Shown here in pieces: positions 21,515 to 33,540 of a DNA stretch of 64,000 nt. This DNA is from Siderastrea radians (taxonomy: Eukaryota; Cnidaria; Anthozoa; Scleractinia; Rhizangiidae): the NCBI GenBank assembly GCA_964017195.1, contig OZ024894.1:310001-374000 (forward strand). Reading direction: 5' to 3'. Both the position numbers and the translations under genes were made by a program. Position 1 is the stretch's first letter. Every line of letters starts with the position of its first letter. The notes under the pieces are model-generated. The model had not been told where the DNA came from. It worked only from the letters and a program-made list of their open reading frames with translations, and did not search any database.

Positions 21515-24500
21515 TTTCGTTATTCAATTTATTAAGAGCTTGTTTGAAGAGAAAAGAAACAAATTTTGCATGTCGAGATTTGAAAATTGGAATATCCCTC
21601 CACGCTTTGCAGTGCGCTCTTGATCTACTCACACGACGTTATTAAAAAAACTTTTCAGCATCCTCCCGGCAGGTACGCAAATATTGAGGATGACTTTTTG
21701 ATGCAAGCAATAAAGAAAACGATGCTTATTTAAAAATCTGCACAGCTGTTTATGTCAGAGACGACTTCCTGTGATAGCGTTTCAACAGGTTTGTCTCACA
21801 TAACAGTGTGCTTTACAAAATTATAATCTCAAATTGAAACAATTGAAAATGTGAATCGATATTCTTTTTTTAATGTATTTATCAATCTGTTAACAAATTG
21901 TTTGACAAGACATTGGTAGCTTTCCAGAAAGTTGAAGTTTAAGTGTTGCAAAGCTTAGCACGTATTGCAAAGTTAGAATACAAGAAAAACTACAGAAGAA
22001 TTTGAAGAGTGTAATTTTCACCTTTGGCACATCCAACTCTTCAAACTTCACTTTACGATGTTATTTCCGATTGAATGCTTTCGAGTATTTATTGAAAATA
22101 TTGCTTAAATAGATCGGGAAATCAAATTGCAAGCTTAGAAAATAAAAAATATATATATTTTAAGACGACCTCATTGCGTCATTATTACTCTTTCAGTTGC
22201 CTAAAGGTCTCTTGGTACAAATTGAATTTGATGACACAGTTCAGTTTACTTCCTTTCGTTATTATCATTTTGTAGTTTTATGTTTTGGAAAGGATGCTAT
22301 GATATTTTTTAAATGTTCCTTTAAAACGAGAAAGTTCTTAACAACGCTGCAGCTAGCACAACCTCAATTGGCTCAAAATAACGTGGGCAGTCTACATGAG
22401 GTATATTATTTTGTATTAAGCTTGAGACAGATTACACTTCAAGCCAGAATTACGAAATATTACAAGGTTGAGCACTTTGTATTCGGTTTCATAAAAGCTG
22501 CCGTCAAGGGAAATTGAAAAACTGAGATTGTTATCGTACAAGGCAAAGAAAAAGAGAAAAAAGTCTCTTTGGCTTGCGTTTGTGAAGTCTGCTGTTAATA
22601 CAGCTATGCCAACGTTGAATTGGTGGATTTAAGAAGCAGGGTTGCACATACAATATAAACGTTGCGGTTAATTTAATTTTTTATATGCAGAGACAATTTT
22701 TCCACAATAACGATAGAAAATATCTCTGTATCAAATTTCGTACATTTTTAATTATATTAATTTTCCTGTAATAAACTTCTGCAGTGAGCCTGTTACATGG
22801 TAAGATAACGTTGAACTCGAGCTAAGTTCCTTTATCCAGTCAGACTTCTTTGCTACCAGGTTGGGGAAAATTTAACGCTCACAAATAAAAAAAAATTGTT
22901 AAAGAATATTTTTAAAAGTTTATGCTATTTTTGACACGGTTTGTACTTTAAATCTGTCTTATTATGCCAGACCGAAAAAAATGGTGGAGCCAGATCTTTT
23001 CAGGTGATTTATCATTTTTTTTTTAACTTTTAGCTCACTACATGTATACATTTGCCTTAGTTAGACCTTAAAACAGCATTATTAGTTAAATCCCCAATTC
23101 AACATGCCCACATTGTTCGTCTTGTAAGGCATCTATATATTTGACAAGTAGTTTATGCCCAGTTTAAATTGCCTTCCCTATTCTTTGCTAAGAGAATAAG
23201 GTTCGATATTTTCGTTTTAAAGCAGGTATGCGCCCTCTGTGGGTTAATATGTCTTCAAATTCAATTTGGACAGAGAAAATTTTAGGGTACCGGGAGAGTA
23301 ATAATGGTAGAATGAGGCTTGATTTTTCCATATATTTAACAATTATTTTCAATCAATACTCAAAAGTATCAATACTGAAATAACATCGTAAAGTGAAGTT
23401 TGAAGGGTTCAGAATCTGACAAAAGTGGAACTTACAGCCTATACATTTTTCTGTAACTTGCAACTCTTGAGTTTTTCCTGAGTTCTTACTTTGCAATACC
23501 TGCTAAACTTTGCAACGCTTAAACTTCATGATCAATTTTCTAGATAGGTACCATTGTGCGGTTAAACAATTTGTTAACAGATTAATGAGTGCAATAAAAC
23601 AAAAAATATCGATTCATATATTCAATCGAATGAATCTGAGATTTTAATTTTGTAAAGCACAATACAAGGCAAAAGCTGTCACAGAAAGTCTAGTCTTTGA
23701 TATAAACAGCTGTGCAGATCTTCAAATAACCACCGTTTTCTTTATTGCTTGCATTGAAAAGTCGTCTCAACATTGCATAGCCGCCAGGGGGATGTCGACC
23801 AGATTGTATAAGTATCGTGGGTGGATCAAAAGCACACTCTAAGTTGCTCGAGGGATTCCAATTTTCAAATTTCGACACAATTTGTTTCTCTTTCCCCTTC
23901 TCTTCTCTTATGCTGTTTTTTTTTGTTGGCCATTAAAAACAAGGCTTATTAGCCAAACGCCAGCAGAAATTTCTTTAAAAAAGTTCTGGAATTGAATGAT
24001 CTTGAGCGTGGTCCCGGTTTTCGCGATGTCAAAAAACTAAGTGAACTAGTTCTATTTGAATAATGAAAAAATCCTTGTTAATAGACTGATATGATCTAAA
24101 AGAAAAAAAACAGAAAAACAGAAATTTCTGACAACAGATTTAGAAGAAAGAAGATGTCTGTTTACGTATGCCGGAACGGGTGGAAGGGAGTTACAAAAGG
24201 TAGGAGAAGGTTGGATGGGAATGAGCGCTCTAATATACACTTGCATAAGAAATAAGCCAGAAATTGTGACGTTAGTTAGTTTGTCGCATGTCAAATCTAT
24301 GCAACCTTAATCGCTGCGCTCATGTAGTGATTAATAAAAGCATTATATTCACACTCTCTCCGTGAGTGTACGCTTGAGTTGCACCTATAACTCCATGGGT
24401 CTCCCATTTATGAAATCAAGCTTTACTGTTAGGGTAACCTGATATTAGCGGTAACCTATGATTGACTGTCAACCCGTTTAGGGGAACCACTCACTGTTCT

Positions 24501-24670
24501 GTCTCTTCTTCTAATAAAGTTATTAAATTCGCATATGGACAAAACAAGCTCCAAAAATTCGTTGTGAAAAAAATTGCAACAGCTCTCATTTGAATGTGGG
24601 ATTTTTTTCCACACGCTCAAAAGTTAAGGCACGTTACGTAAAAGGCAGAGTTCAATTTACGTTCTTTCCT
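21515..24670. other. Divergent intergenic region between genes B and C
   Basis: The left half (about 21600-21900) and right half (about 23560-23890) are inverted relatives: both carry the CTTTATTGCTTGCAT...AAAAGTC and TTTGTAAAGCACA tracts. These are the similar 5' flanks of two head-to-head genes. The frame 22197-22517 is partly conserved in copy A, but it has no ATG at its start and no domain. I see no supported gene. Confidence 0.55.
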
Positions 24671-24889
24671 TATGAATTTTAGTAACTCTTCTAATTGTTC
24701 TTGTTTTTTCTTTTTTGGCTTCACATGTTTTAACGCGTTGTTTTTGGTGATTTAATGCCATTTCTTCACCTACGCACACTTCCATTTTCTTCTCTAGTCA
24801 ATTAGGCATAGCCCTCTCCTTCCACCCTCCAAAAAAAAAAAACATACACAAACCCCTTAAGATCCACTCACTTGCACACCAAGGAGACA

Positions 24890-25106
24890 AATGAGTGTTC
24901 CGTTTGTTGCTTTTCATCTGCCACAGGTGTTTAAAAATACTCTCTCGTTGTTAATTCAATTTATTTAACGCATGAATAAGAACTTCAAATCTCAAACAAA
25001 AAAGCTCGCCAAATTAACTGCACAGGTGAGTTAACAATTTGTTTCACACATTTTCAGCGTTTTAAGTAAAGTTACCACACTTTGCTTCAAATCGTGAAGA
25101 AACATC
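24890..25106 (+). promoter_or_regulatory. Promoter block of pseudogene C
   Basis: Shared elements GCCACAGGTGTTTAAAAA, AATTCAATTTATTTAACGC, CTCAAACAAAAAAGCTC and CTGCACAGGTGAGTTAAC (CAGGTG 25023-25028) lead to the relic signal exon. The TATA-like position is degraded to CACATTTTC. Homology to the gene D and E promoters is clear. Confidence 0.5.
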
Positions 25107-25904
25107 ATAAGTGGCTATACCTTTTTTCTGTATGTGGCACTTGCTGCGTCCCAAAATCCTGATGGTAAATTTTTCTTTTCTTGTTATTAGTTTTTAGCAT
25201 TTAAAATGACTCGCATTAATTGCCACAATGAGGGAGCGGCTACTTCAGTAGGCGCGTTGCTTGTTGGTTAGTACGCAAGGCTTGGTCTCTACATCATTTT
25301 GTGTTGCTTATGCAGAGAAAAACGAAGGGATGCAATTTCATGGGGATATTCTACCAATGAAGAGCACAGATTTTGTTTTAAAACGCTAAATTTCGGTTTC
25401 AATCGAGAACCGTCATCAGGCGTATATGTAACATACAGAGTTTAAATTGCAGCGTAGGCTGTAATATTACTCGAATAGGAAAAGGTCACGGCTCTCGTTG
25501 AATAGTGCAAGATCCCAACTGCTGTCACTAGCAATTATGGGGATATTGCTTCGCAGTGTAAAGATGGGAGTCAGTAGTAGTTATAACTGGACTATTAGAT
25601 TGTTGCTCGCCTGTTGAAAGTTATGACTGCAAGCGATCAAAATGTTGCACTCTCTCTTTCATGGTAATGTAGGGCTGTGCGCTCAGAACTTTTCCCTTGA
25701 ACTATTAGAGAATCCCAACAAAATGCTTTAGGAGGGGGGACTCTGCAATTGACTCGCATCCCACTCAGAGGGTGGTAGTAATACTGGTAATCGCTTCATG
25801 CTACACAAACCAAATTAAATTGATCTAAGCACAGGCCTTGAGGAGCTTTTTCGTTTGCCGAACGTTGGATTAGACAAAAAGTGGCTTGTACCTACTTAAA
25901 GCAT

Positions 25905-25966
25905 AGTCAGTCAGTCAGTCAGTCAGTCAGTCAGTCAGTCAGTCAGTCAGTCAGTCAGTCAGGCAG
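25905..25966. repeat. (CAGT)n microsatellite
   Basis: About fourteen perfect tetranucleotide units just upstream of the gene C propeptide acceptor. Shorter CAGT runs sit at the same place before the propeptide exons of genes A, D and E (for example 54014-54030). The tract therefore predates the duplications and expanded here. Confidence 0.85.
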
Positions 25967-26103
25967 TCTGTTAGGAACGATTTAGTGATTGTTTTTATTT
26001 GATTTTCAGAACGCAAGGGCTTGGATGATTCGAACCTGTTTGAAGGCGACATGATCTTAAGTACTAAGGTATTGTCAAGGTCTTTGCGTTTACGTACCGG
26101 CAC

Positions 26104-26104
<1 letters not shown>

Positions 26105-26153
<49 letters not shown>

Positions 26154-26228
26154 TAATAATAATAATAATAAAAATAATAATAAAATAATAATAATAATCA
26201 TAATAATAATAATAATAATAATAATAAA
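26105..26228. repeat. (TAA)n microsatellite replacing exon 3 of gene C
   Basis: About 120 bp of AAT/TAA units with a few interruptions. It sits directly after the truncated propeptide exon, where the rest of that exon and exon 3 should be. The repeat therefore marks a deletion breakpoint. Confidence 0.85.
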
Positions 26229-26453
26229 GAAAATCTAATTTTTTTCAAACAGAACCGGCGCTATACTGTGATTTTTAGTCCAATCACACAGTTTGAACAA
26301 TTTTAGACTTTATAAACTCCTTCAAAACAGTTTGATTGTCTCCAGTTTACAACGTGTGATGTGCAAGGAAAATTTTGCGTTCTTCGTTTGTCTCATTGTC
26401 TCGCAGGTGTTTATCATATGTTGGTAGAACTGGCAGCCGTTAGGAAATTAATC

Positions 26454-28428
26454 CCCGTGTAAAATAACCCCATGTAATTCCATGGAATGCCATGGAATTT
26501 GATGGGAAATTTTCCGTGGAATTCTGTCTGGTATTGGAACATGGAATTCCATGGAATTCTATGGAAACATTTCCATGGAATTCTATGAAGTTCCACAAAA
26601 ACTCAATTCCACGGAATTCTGTCTGGTATTGGGACATGGAATTCCCTGGAATTCTATGAAAACATAATTTATGGAATTCTATGGAGTTCCACAAAAGCTC
26701 AACTCCATGGAATTCTGTCTGGGAATTTGGGACGTCGAATTCCATGAAAGATTTTCCATGGAATTCCATCAAAAACTAGTCTTAAAGTAATTTACGACTA
26801 CCAGTGTAACAATGTTTTTTACAACCTTTAATCTTGAACATGGAATTCCATGGAATTCTATGGAAACATTTCCATGGAATTCTATGAAGTTCCACAAAAA
26901 CTCAATTCCACGGAATTCTGTCTGGTATTGGGACATGGAATTCCCTGGAATTCTATGAAAACATAATTTATGGAATTCTATGGAGTCCCACAAAAGCTCA
27001 ACTCCATGGAATTCTGTCTGGGAATTTGGGACGTCGAATTCCATGAAAGATTTTCCATGGAATTCCATCAAAAACTAGTCTTAAAGTAATTTACGACTAC
27101 CAGTGTAACAATGTTTTTTACAACCTTTAATCTTTACAGAGTTGGATAAGGATTTTATAACATTAAATTTGTTAATAACTGTCAATAATAAGTCTCCGCT
27201 CTATAAAACTCATGTAACAAGAATACTTTCAAGTGAACAAATTATTGTAAAATGTCAAAAATCTTACGCTAAACTGAATGAAATTCTTAGTGAACACAAA
27301 TTTAAGTTATTAGTTCACATTTTCAGTGGCAGAAGTATTGCATTCTGTGTAGTTCATGCCCAGCGAGAAAAAGGAAACTAAATATGACCTCTCTTCACAA
27401 GTGAAGGGACAGATCTGTCTGCACCGTTTTTATATGCTATAATTAGTATTCCTAAAATAGTCTCTCTAAAAGAAAAGAATATTTCCACTAAATATTGTTG
27501 CGTCAATCTTCAAATTGTATGAACTCTTCATGTTTAAATACAACAGAATTCAGTGGCAATCCTGAGACTGCAGACTGTATATTGGTAACAATGATTACAG
27601 CCTTGAAATGTCAAACAACAAACACAAAAATGATACAGGCATACCTTGATCGATTTACTCCACCTGATCGATTTACTCCACTAACCGTTTGTCTTCCAAA
27701 GGTTACATCAACTAAGGATATTCACTTGACTTCAGAGGCTGTTCACATTGTAATTTGCCTTTGGAGTTACAAACTTTATGTTACGAAACGTTCACATTTC
27801 CAAAGTAAACAGTAAAGTGAACCATCGTTGCTCCAGTGTTGCTCACAACTTCGATTTCATCTGCTCATTTTCATCCAAAATCCACATGCAAGGCAACATT
27901 TTTCGGCACATAAACTAATCCAAAAGCTACAATTGTCCATCTTTGTTTTAACCCGAAAAATCCTTTTTGGGGACACACAGATGCTTCCTCTTCAAAATGG
28001 CGCCTGTACTAATGCTACAAAGGTCACATGACTCAAATGACAACTGCTGGCCACTGAATGAAGGCACATTGGTTTGGGATCTTGTCTTTTGTACAGGAAC
28101 CACAAAACGTTTGATGTGAGTGGATGAATTGCCACAAAAGATTTATTTTACTGCAAATTTAAAGGAAAATTATGCTCATAATATTATTAAAAATGTTTTT
28201 GCTGAACTCAACTAGAACGATTTGCATAGTACAGTAAACTAATGTATTTTTGTCCATTTAGCTGATCACAGGTCTTCAGGAAGCTATTCTTTCAATATAT
28301 ACCCCGACTCATATAGATAAACTAGATTTCTTTGATAATTCGCTCTTTGATGTTCACTAAATCATCCTGTCACGTTCCATAGAATTCCATAGAAGTCCAT
28401 GGAATTCCATGGGGTTATTTTACACGGG
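26454..28428. mobile_element. 1975-bp terminal-inverted-repeat element inside gene C exon 4
   Basis: The ends are perfect inverted repeats of about 21 bp beginning CCCGTGTAAAATAACC. The target dinucleotide TC is duplicated (26452-26453 and 28429-28430), shown by comparison with the uninterrupted exon of gene D. The left part is made of degenerate GGAATTCCATGG-type palindromic units, including a roughly 300-bp direct duplication (26538-26836 and 26837-27136). The right end also has such units. The centre (27140-28330) is unique sequence with short frames and no recognised transposase. The superfamily is uncertain because a 2-bp TC duplication is unusual. Confidence 0.8.
26538..27136. repeat. 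Tandem pair of roughly 300-bp units rich in TGGAATTCC
   Basis: Two nearly identical direct copies (26538-26836 and 26837-27136). Each contains many short palindromes of the ATGGAATTCCAT type and ends in the same CAACCTTTAATCTT tail. The open frames across them (rich in E-F-H-G) are by-products of the repeat, not genes. Confidence 0.8.
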
Positions 28429-29301
28429 TCTTGCCCCTGGGTGCTGGTACAGGGGTATCGGTGCTCAAAATTGGTAAGTGAAAGTCCAATATTTAAGCCT
28501 TTCTTTAATAAACTCAGTTGTTATCTCGTATTTTGCACTAATTGAAACTGCTACTGTGCTCGTACTTTGGGGGTAGGGTTAGGAACGAAGGGGGATAAAA
28601 AAAAGGCCATTATCTGTGGAACGGTAAGGTACACAATGGATTTTACGCAATTCAATTTAGCAGATCATTTCCTAGATTCTCAAGACATTTATGTGTTGTA
28701 ATGCACTGCTGTGATGATAACTGTACCACATCATTGTCCTCAGGTCATGCTTTAGGAATCCGGCTCGAACAGTCTTGTCCCGACAGGGATAGTTACGTCA
28801 CAATCTTAAAGCAAAACATCAATGAAAGTAAGTAAAGAAAGTAGCAGGAGAACATTGCTCCATCTTTTAGGTTATCTCTATTTAGATCAGGCTTTTGTTT
28901 TGGTTTTCGGAGACTGGGGGGTCTGGTCTAGCCACTCTTTCATGACCACAAGATCTGAGGTCCAAAAAATGAGGTGTTGACGTCACATGACCTGGGAATT
29001 ACGTTACGACTTTGAACAGCCGCCGTTGTGGATTTCTTTAAACAGCTTTATTTCTGTTGAAATCGAGAAAGAAAAGCTGTGTTCTTGTCAATGTGTTCAC
29101 CTTCGCTTAGGTTTGACAATCTGTTCTCTTTTACAGCTTCCTAGTATTTATTGTCTACCCGTTTTTTTTATCTATAATTCGATTTTATTCATTACAATGC
29201 CCTAACCTTTTTCTGTTATTATTGTTAATGTCAATATTTATTATTCCTTTGCTTGGGTTTATGAATTACTCAACAGACGTATATGGAGGATAACTTCTTA
29301 A

Positions 29302-29758
29302 CCCTATTTAGCCTCGGGGGGGGGGGGGGTGGGGTGGGGAAGGGGCACATTGTGCCCACGCTGACTTTAACGAAATAGAACTTTTAAACGGCTGAACGAA
29401 TTATCAGCAAATCTCGAGACTTTTCCTAAAATTTATCATTGGCATGTCTATGGTCATTGACGTTTCCATAGCAACCGTCTATTCAGGAGTGTATTTGACT
29501 ATTTCCTGTCTTTTTTCAGTCTTTTCTTAAGCAAAAAACAAATTCATGTATTTTTTGATGACGTCATCGTCAACTGTATGACTGCAGGCTCGGGATTGAA
29601 GATGGTGGTGGCAAAATTCAAAATGGCTGGTTTGTGAGTCATTGTAACGTCATGATACTTCGTAATTGAAACATCACAAACCAAATCTGTTAAGCTAATG
29701 ACGTGCTAAAAACGGGCCAAGTTTCATCACAAGAGCGTTAATACCAGGCAAAATAGGG
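29302..29758. mobile_element. piggyBac-like MITE (TTAA target), copy 1
   Basis: Flanked by TTAA on both sides (29298-29301 and 29759-29762). The ends are CCCTATTTAGCCT and its partner AGGCAAAATAGGG. The interior includes a poly-G tract and a TTTCCATAGCAACCGTCTATTC-like region shared, in inverted orientation, with 44343-44764. TTAA duplication with CCC...GGG ends is typical of piggyBac-type elements. There is no coding capacity. The right end stops 15 bp before exon 6 of pseudogene C. Confidence 0.8.
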
Positions 29759-30018
29759 TTAATAACTTTTCAGGTAACAAACGCAACTTCAGCAAGTACA
29801 GCAACGGAATGATTGACCCTTTGGGGACTAGATAAGATTATACAAGCGTTATGCGTTGGGAGCCGAGCTTTCAACAAGAAGGGAAAATCTAAAATCCTGC
29901 GAAACGATCAGGGGTAAAAAAAAGCGAATAAACGTTCATCTTACTGATCAGGGGTATGTTGTTATTGCTTTAGTTTTAACATTACCGGGTCATAACTGCA
30001 TCATTTATCTTCGAAAGT

Positions 30019-30375
30019 TTGAGTTTATTTAGCGCTAAAGGCTGTAGAGTTTATGGATCGTACAAACTGCACGGAGGTCTCTCTTGTTCTTCTAACTGTT
30101 CATTGCGAAAAATATTTTGTTGTATCTGTTTAAGAGAAAATTTTGACAGCGCTCAAAAAAGATGTGTAAATAAGAATTTGGAAATTTGGAATGAGACTAA
30201 AAAGGAATGGATAGAAATCTGTATGGTAAGGCTGATACAGTTTGCATTGCTACCTTATGTTTTTGGCGAACATAAGTCACCTCATCTTAAAACCAATCAC
30301 GAGTGTGGCCCTAAAACTCTGTTGAGGGTGAAAGGCCAAATCAGTTTGCGGAATAGCACGTGGCATAACTTATGA
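30019..30375 (+). other. Unrecognised open frame of 118 codons
   Basis: Rich in cysteine at its N-terminal end (C-S-S-N-C-S, then C-C-I-C-L), without a domain I recognise. No splice context, promoter or second copy supports it. It lies just 3' of pseudogene C, where the missing exons 7 and 8 would be, but shares no residues with them. Chance open frame is the likeliest explanation. Confidence 0.15.
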
Positions 30376-31458
30376 AATGGCATAATTATGCAGAATGTAA
30401 CATATGAGTAATGATTCAAAGAAACATATACATATTGAAAAGCCCTTTTTTTTCACGCCAATTTGTAAGAGCACTTCAAAAAAGATTACCAAACGAACGA
30501 ATCTTCGTTTACACAGTTTTCTTTTTGCGTGCTTTTTTTGGTTTACGGAATGCATATTACCTCTTCGGAACGCATATTACCCCTTTCTTGGTTCTTAACG
30601 GATTATACGCAATATTTCGGTTAGATAGTTACCCCAGCTGTCGGGCTTTCCCATACTGTGGGCGGTTTACGGGTTCGTAGAACATAATGGCCTAAAATGC
30701 TACAAACACACAATAATTGGTCCAATTCGTGATTTGAAAAATGTTCTATATCTCCTCTGATAGCAGGAATCCACTTTTACCGCAGCGACATTTGTCCGGG
30801 GAACTTGACATACTTTTGACCCATGCTCGTCATGATGGCTTCTCTTGGTGCACTCGGGAACGCAGCAGTTCGTGGACACTTTTCACGCACGTTCATGACA
30901 CTCTTGGTGAGTTTTGTTCGCAAGTAAACACAAAGATTGTACTTGTCCTTATCCTTTAGCGTTAAACGATTGATTTAGTATAAACATACAGGCTACATAC
31001 TAGTAATCTACTTGTTTACATATTTTGATGTAAACATCTCCTCGTTTTGACGTTTGAAGTCGCGCGTCCATTCCATCTGATGAAAGGTATGAAATGAAAC
31101 ATTTTCATTCAAGCCTTCCACGACTGTATTCAAAACATAGGCACGCATTGCGTGCTTGACCTATGTTGAAATGACAAGTCTTATCCTCGCTTATTTGCGA
31201 TTTTTAAGACATACTCTGAGGACAAAACAACACACGCGATTACTCTTGCAAATACTTCCCCCTCCACTATAGCACCTGAGTGCATAAGGCCCAGTTTAGA
31301 CGTAGCATCTCCCATGTGCAGTACCAAGTATTATTATTCAACTGCATTCAGTAGAGTACAAATAACACCCAAAACGAGTACAAATATTCCACGGTATTTG
31401 TACTCCGGAAGACTGGTTTGACAGGTTTTCTACAAATGCCGCGTCAGGCATTAGGCTT

Positions 31459-31870
31459 ACAAGGTGAACGATGAAAAAATGGCCGAAACAGTCGTTTTCC
31501 GGAAGAAAACAATGAATGCTTACCAAATTTTGAGGTTTTTAACAAAAACGAGATCCTAGAGACAAGCAATGACCTAGACGACAGTGAAATTTCTTTATTT
31601 ATTGAAGAAAATCGAAACGTATTAAAATACAACAGAAAAGACAAAAACTGACCTCAAGTCCGTTACAGAAACAAGGGCCATTGACGAAATTCCCGCCGAG
31701 GAACTTAACAATCCTTTATGTCATTTGTAAGTCAACGTCAGGAAACAGAACCCATCTTTCCTCAGGAGCTGTCTTCGACAAATGCATAATTGTTGTTGGT
31801 CAGAAATCTCCACCGCTACCTCTTCCAAAACGACCCGTGGTTAGTGATTCGGACGAAGATGACTGAGCTT
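31459..31870 (+). pseudogene. Fragment resembling Crypton-type / DUF3504 tyrosine-recombinase proteins
   Basis: One frame gives E-I-S-L-F-I-E-E-N-R-N. After a frame change it gives T-E-T-R-A-I-D-E-I-P-A-E-E-L and L-C-H. The I-P-A-E-E-L-(D/N)-x-L-L-C motif is typical of the N-terminal part of DUF3504/QRICH1/ZMYM-like proteins, which derive from Crypton transposons and are abundant in cnidarian genomes. Only a short piece without the catalytic residues is present. The family call rests on motif memory and is tentative. Confidence 0.4.
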
Positions 31871-32245
31871 GAAGTGCTGTTTAACTTTGTTTGACTTGAC
31901 TTTCGAGTTCTGTTTGTTCTGTCGAGTTCTTTCTTTTCGTAGTATTACTCGGTGACCAAGAACATTGTTGTTCATCTAACTGTAAACCCGAAAATAATTC
32001 AGTTTACCTTGTTCTATCTTTGTTTTCCTTGCAAGTTTGAAATAAAATCCCGACGCTTCGCTCGATTGACAGGTTTGACAAAGTTTTCGTTTTTGACCAA
32101 TCAACAACAACCTCACGTCAAGCGCGCGAAACCTGACCCCGCTGGCGCGCTCACTCGCTGCTCAGAAGTCACGTTAGTTTGTCACGCAACTCAGACAGTT
32201 TATAAACCACTTTTCCATTTTGTAGCTAAGTTGAATAATAAATCC

Positions 32246-32385
32246 CTTATTAGACGGTTTAGTGTGTAGTATCGTGGGATATTTTTACTCGTCTCTTGTA
32301 TTTTGACTCGCCCTACGGGCTCGCCAAAATACGGCGCGACTCATAAAAATATCCTACGATACTACACACTAAACCGTCTAATAAG
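32246..32385. repeat. Foldback palindrome, arms of about 46 bp
   Basis: The left arm beginning CTTATTAGACGGTTTAG is matched by the reverse complement at the right end (CTAAACCGTCTAATAAG). Both arms contain GTGTAGTATCGT-GGATATTTTTA. The loop has GCCCTACGGGC, itself a small palindrome. It is a MITE-like hairpin, with no target duplication identified. Confidence 0.75.
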
Positions 32386-32884
32386 ATATATGTACGTAGT
32401 TTTTTGGCAGTTGTACGGTGTCCAAATGAGTTTTTTCAACAGATTTCAATTAGGCAAGCCAAAATCTCAGGGTACGGCAAAGTGTGCCGCCTAAATACGA
32501 CCTAGTAACGAAAATGTATTTGGTACGGCACATGAGACTGATGAGAGGTACCGTGTCTGAACTGGGCCTAAAACAGCTTTTTTGTTTACTCAGCAATACC
32601 CTTGGAATGTAAAACAAAATCCTGCTAAAAACCCAGTTGGACCAAAATTGAAGATAGAGCAACCATCGGGCTAGTAGGCTACAGGCTAAAAAGTCAAACT
32701 AAACACTAGAACAAAACAACTGCATAAGAATTTCCAATTAAATCTAAACCTGAAACCTCAGTTAAGGTCAACTAATGATTGTCTGCATATTACTGAAGAA
32801 TATAAATCGAGGTCACAACAAAATGTGAAAGAAACAAGTGTAGTAGATAACAATTTGAGGAGAGGACAGTCATTGCGGTCATGT

Positions 32885-32942
32885 TAAAACGCAGACTGCA
32901 GACTGCAGACTGTGCAGACCATGCAGACTACTCAGACTATGC
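32885..32942. repeat. GCAGACT minisatellite
   Basis: About seven units of GCAGACT and variants (GCAGACC, CTCAGACT) in a row. No gene context. Confidence 0.7.
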
Positions 32943-33224
32943 AGACTGGTATTTTGTTTCCTTTAAGTAAACTGTGATTTGCTGTACTTTTTAGGACTTT
33001 TTACTTTTTGTCGTGTTAAGATGACATCGGCCAGCAGCTTGGCACCGAGTTCTCCAAAAAATGCCCCGCAGTAAGGAATTCTCGAACAATCTCGACGGAA
33101 AGATTCGCACCTTCTGGGAGTATTTCCTTTGCCAGACGATTCAAAAGTACATTTTGGTTTTGCAGTTAACGAAGTTTCGGGGCTTGAAAGTACCGTGAAC
33201 TCGCTATGTTACCGTATACAATAC

Positions 33225-33540
33225 AGGTTGAAAAACCTACAGACACGCTTGAACAAGCTAATTTATGCAAATTGCTATCTTAAACACTTGGCTAAAAAAT
33301 TTCAAAAACCATATGTTCCCGTATATGATAAAACCAGGAAAGAAATAATTTCTATGTCGGCTGGAAAATCTCTGGATATGACTGATATAAATCATGGACA
33401 CAACATCGTAAACTAAAACTAAACCGCATTATGGGAAGAGAAAATAGGTTTAAAAACCTACTGACACGCTTGAATAAACAAGCTAATTTATGCAAATTGC
33501 AATCTTATAAACACGTCGCTATAAATTTCAAATTACTAAA
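33225..33540. repeat. Direct duplication of about 85 bp, 222 bp apart
   Basis: 33225-33312 and 33447-33534 share AAAACCTAC-GACACGCTTGAA, AAGCTAATTTATGCAAATTGC, TCTTA-AAACAC and AAATTTCAAA. The spacing gives two imperfect repeats covering both flanking open frames (33129-33416 and 33431-33910), which is why those frames look alike. No protein function is recognised. Confidence 0.6.

Larger units (their letters stand above)
17316..24670. repeat. Segmental duplication copy B (partner at 4031-11060)
   Basis: Collinear with copy A apart from named insertions: the TA-flanked element 17470-19201 occurs only here and the roughly 1.37-kb insertion only in A. It includes the 5' part of gene B, its promoter and the divergent upstream region of gene C. 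In copy B the propeptide exon and its donor are in register on one strand, so B keeps the ancestral order. Confidence 0.85.
25107..29913 (+). pseudogene. Gene C: astacin-like metalloprotease pseudogene
   Basis: Relics in order: signal exon 25107-25164 (start codon lost by a one-base deletion, plus a two-base deletion); propeptide 26010-26068 (broken off after G-D-M-I-L); exon 4 split into 26407-26453 and 28431-28473 by a 1975-bp insertion; exon 5 28744-28827; exon 6 29774-29913. Exon 3 is missing where a TAA microsatellite now lies, and exons 7 and 8 were not found. Exon 4 has an in-frame stop (TAG) before the insertion and a two-base deletion that removes the H-E of the zinc site. Exon 5 has leucine for the third zinc histidine, and exon 6 has TAA at 29833-29835. 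It cannot make a protease. Confidence 0.85.

Noticed and set aside
25905..25966. CAGT repeat considered as a CRISPR-like or regulatory array
   Set aside because: Four-base units with no spacers; a plain microsatellite also present in short form at the sister loci.
26414..27071. Overlapping frames rich in E-F-H-G
   Set aside because: Produced by repetitive TGGAATTCC units inside a mobile element.
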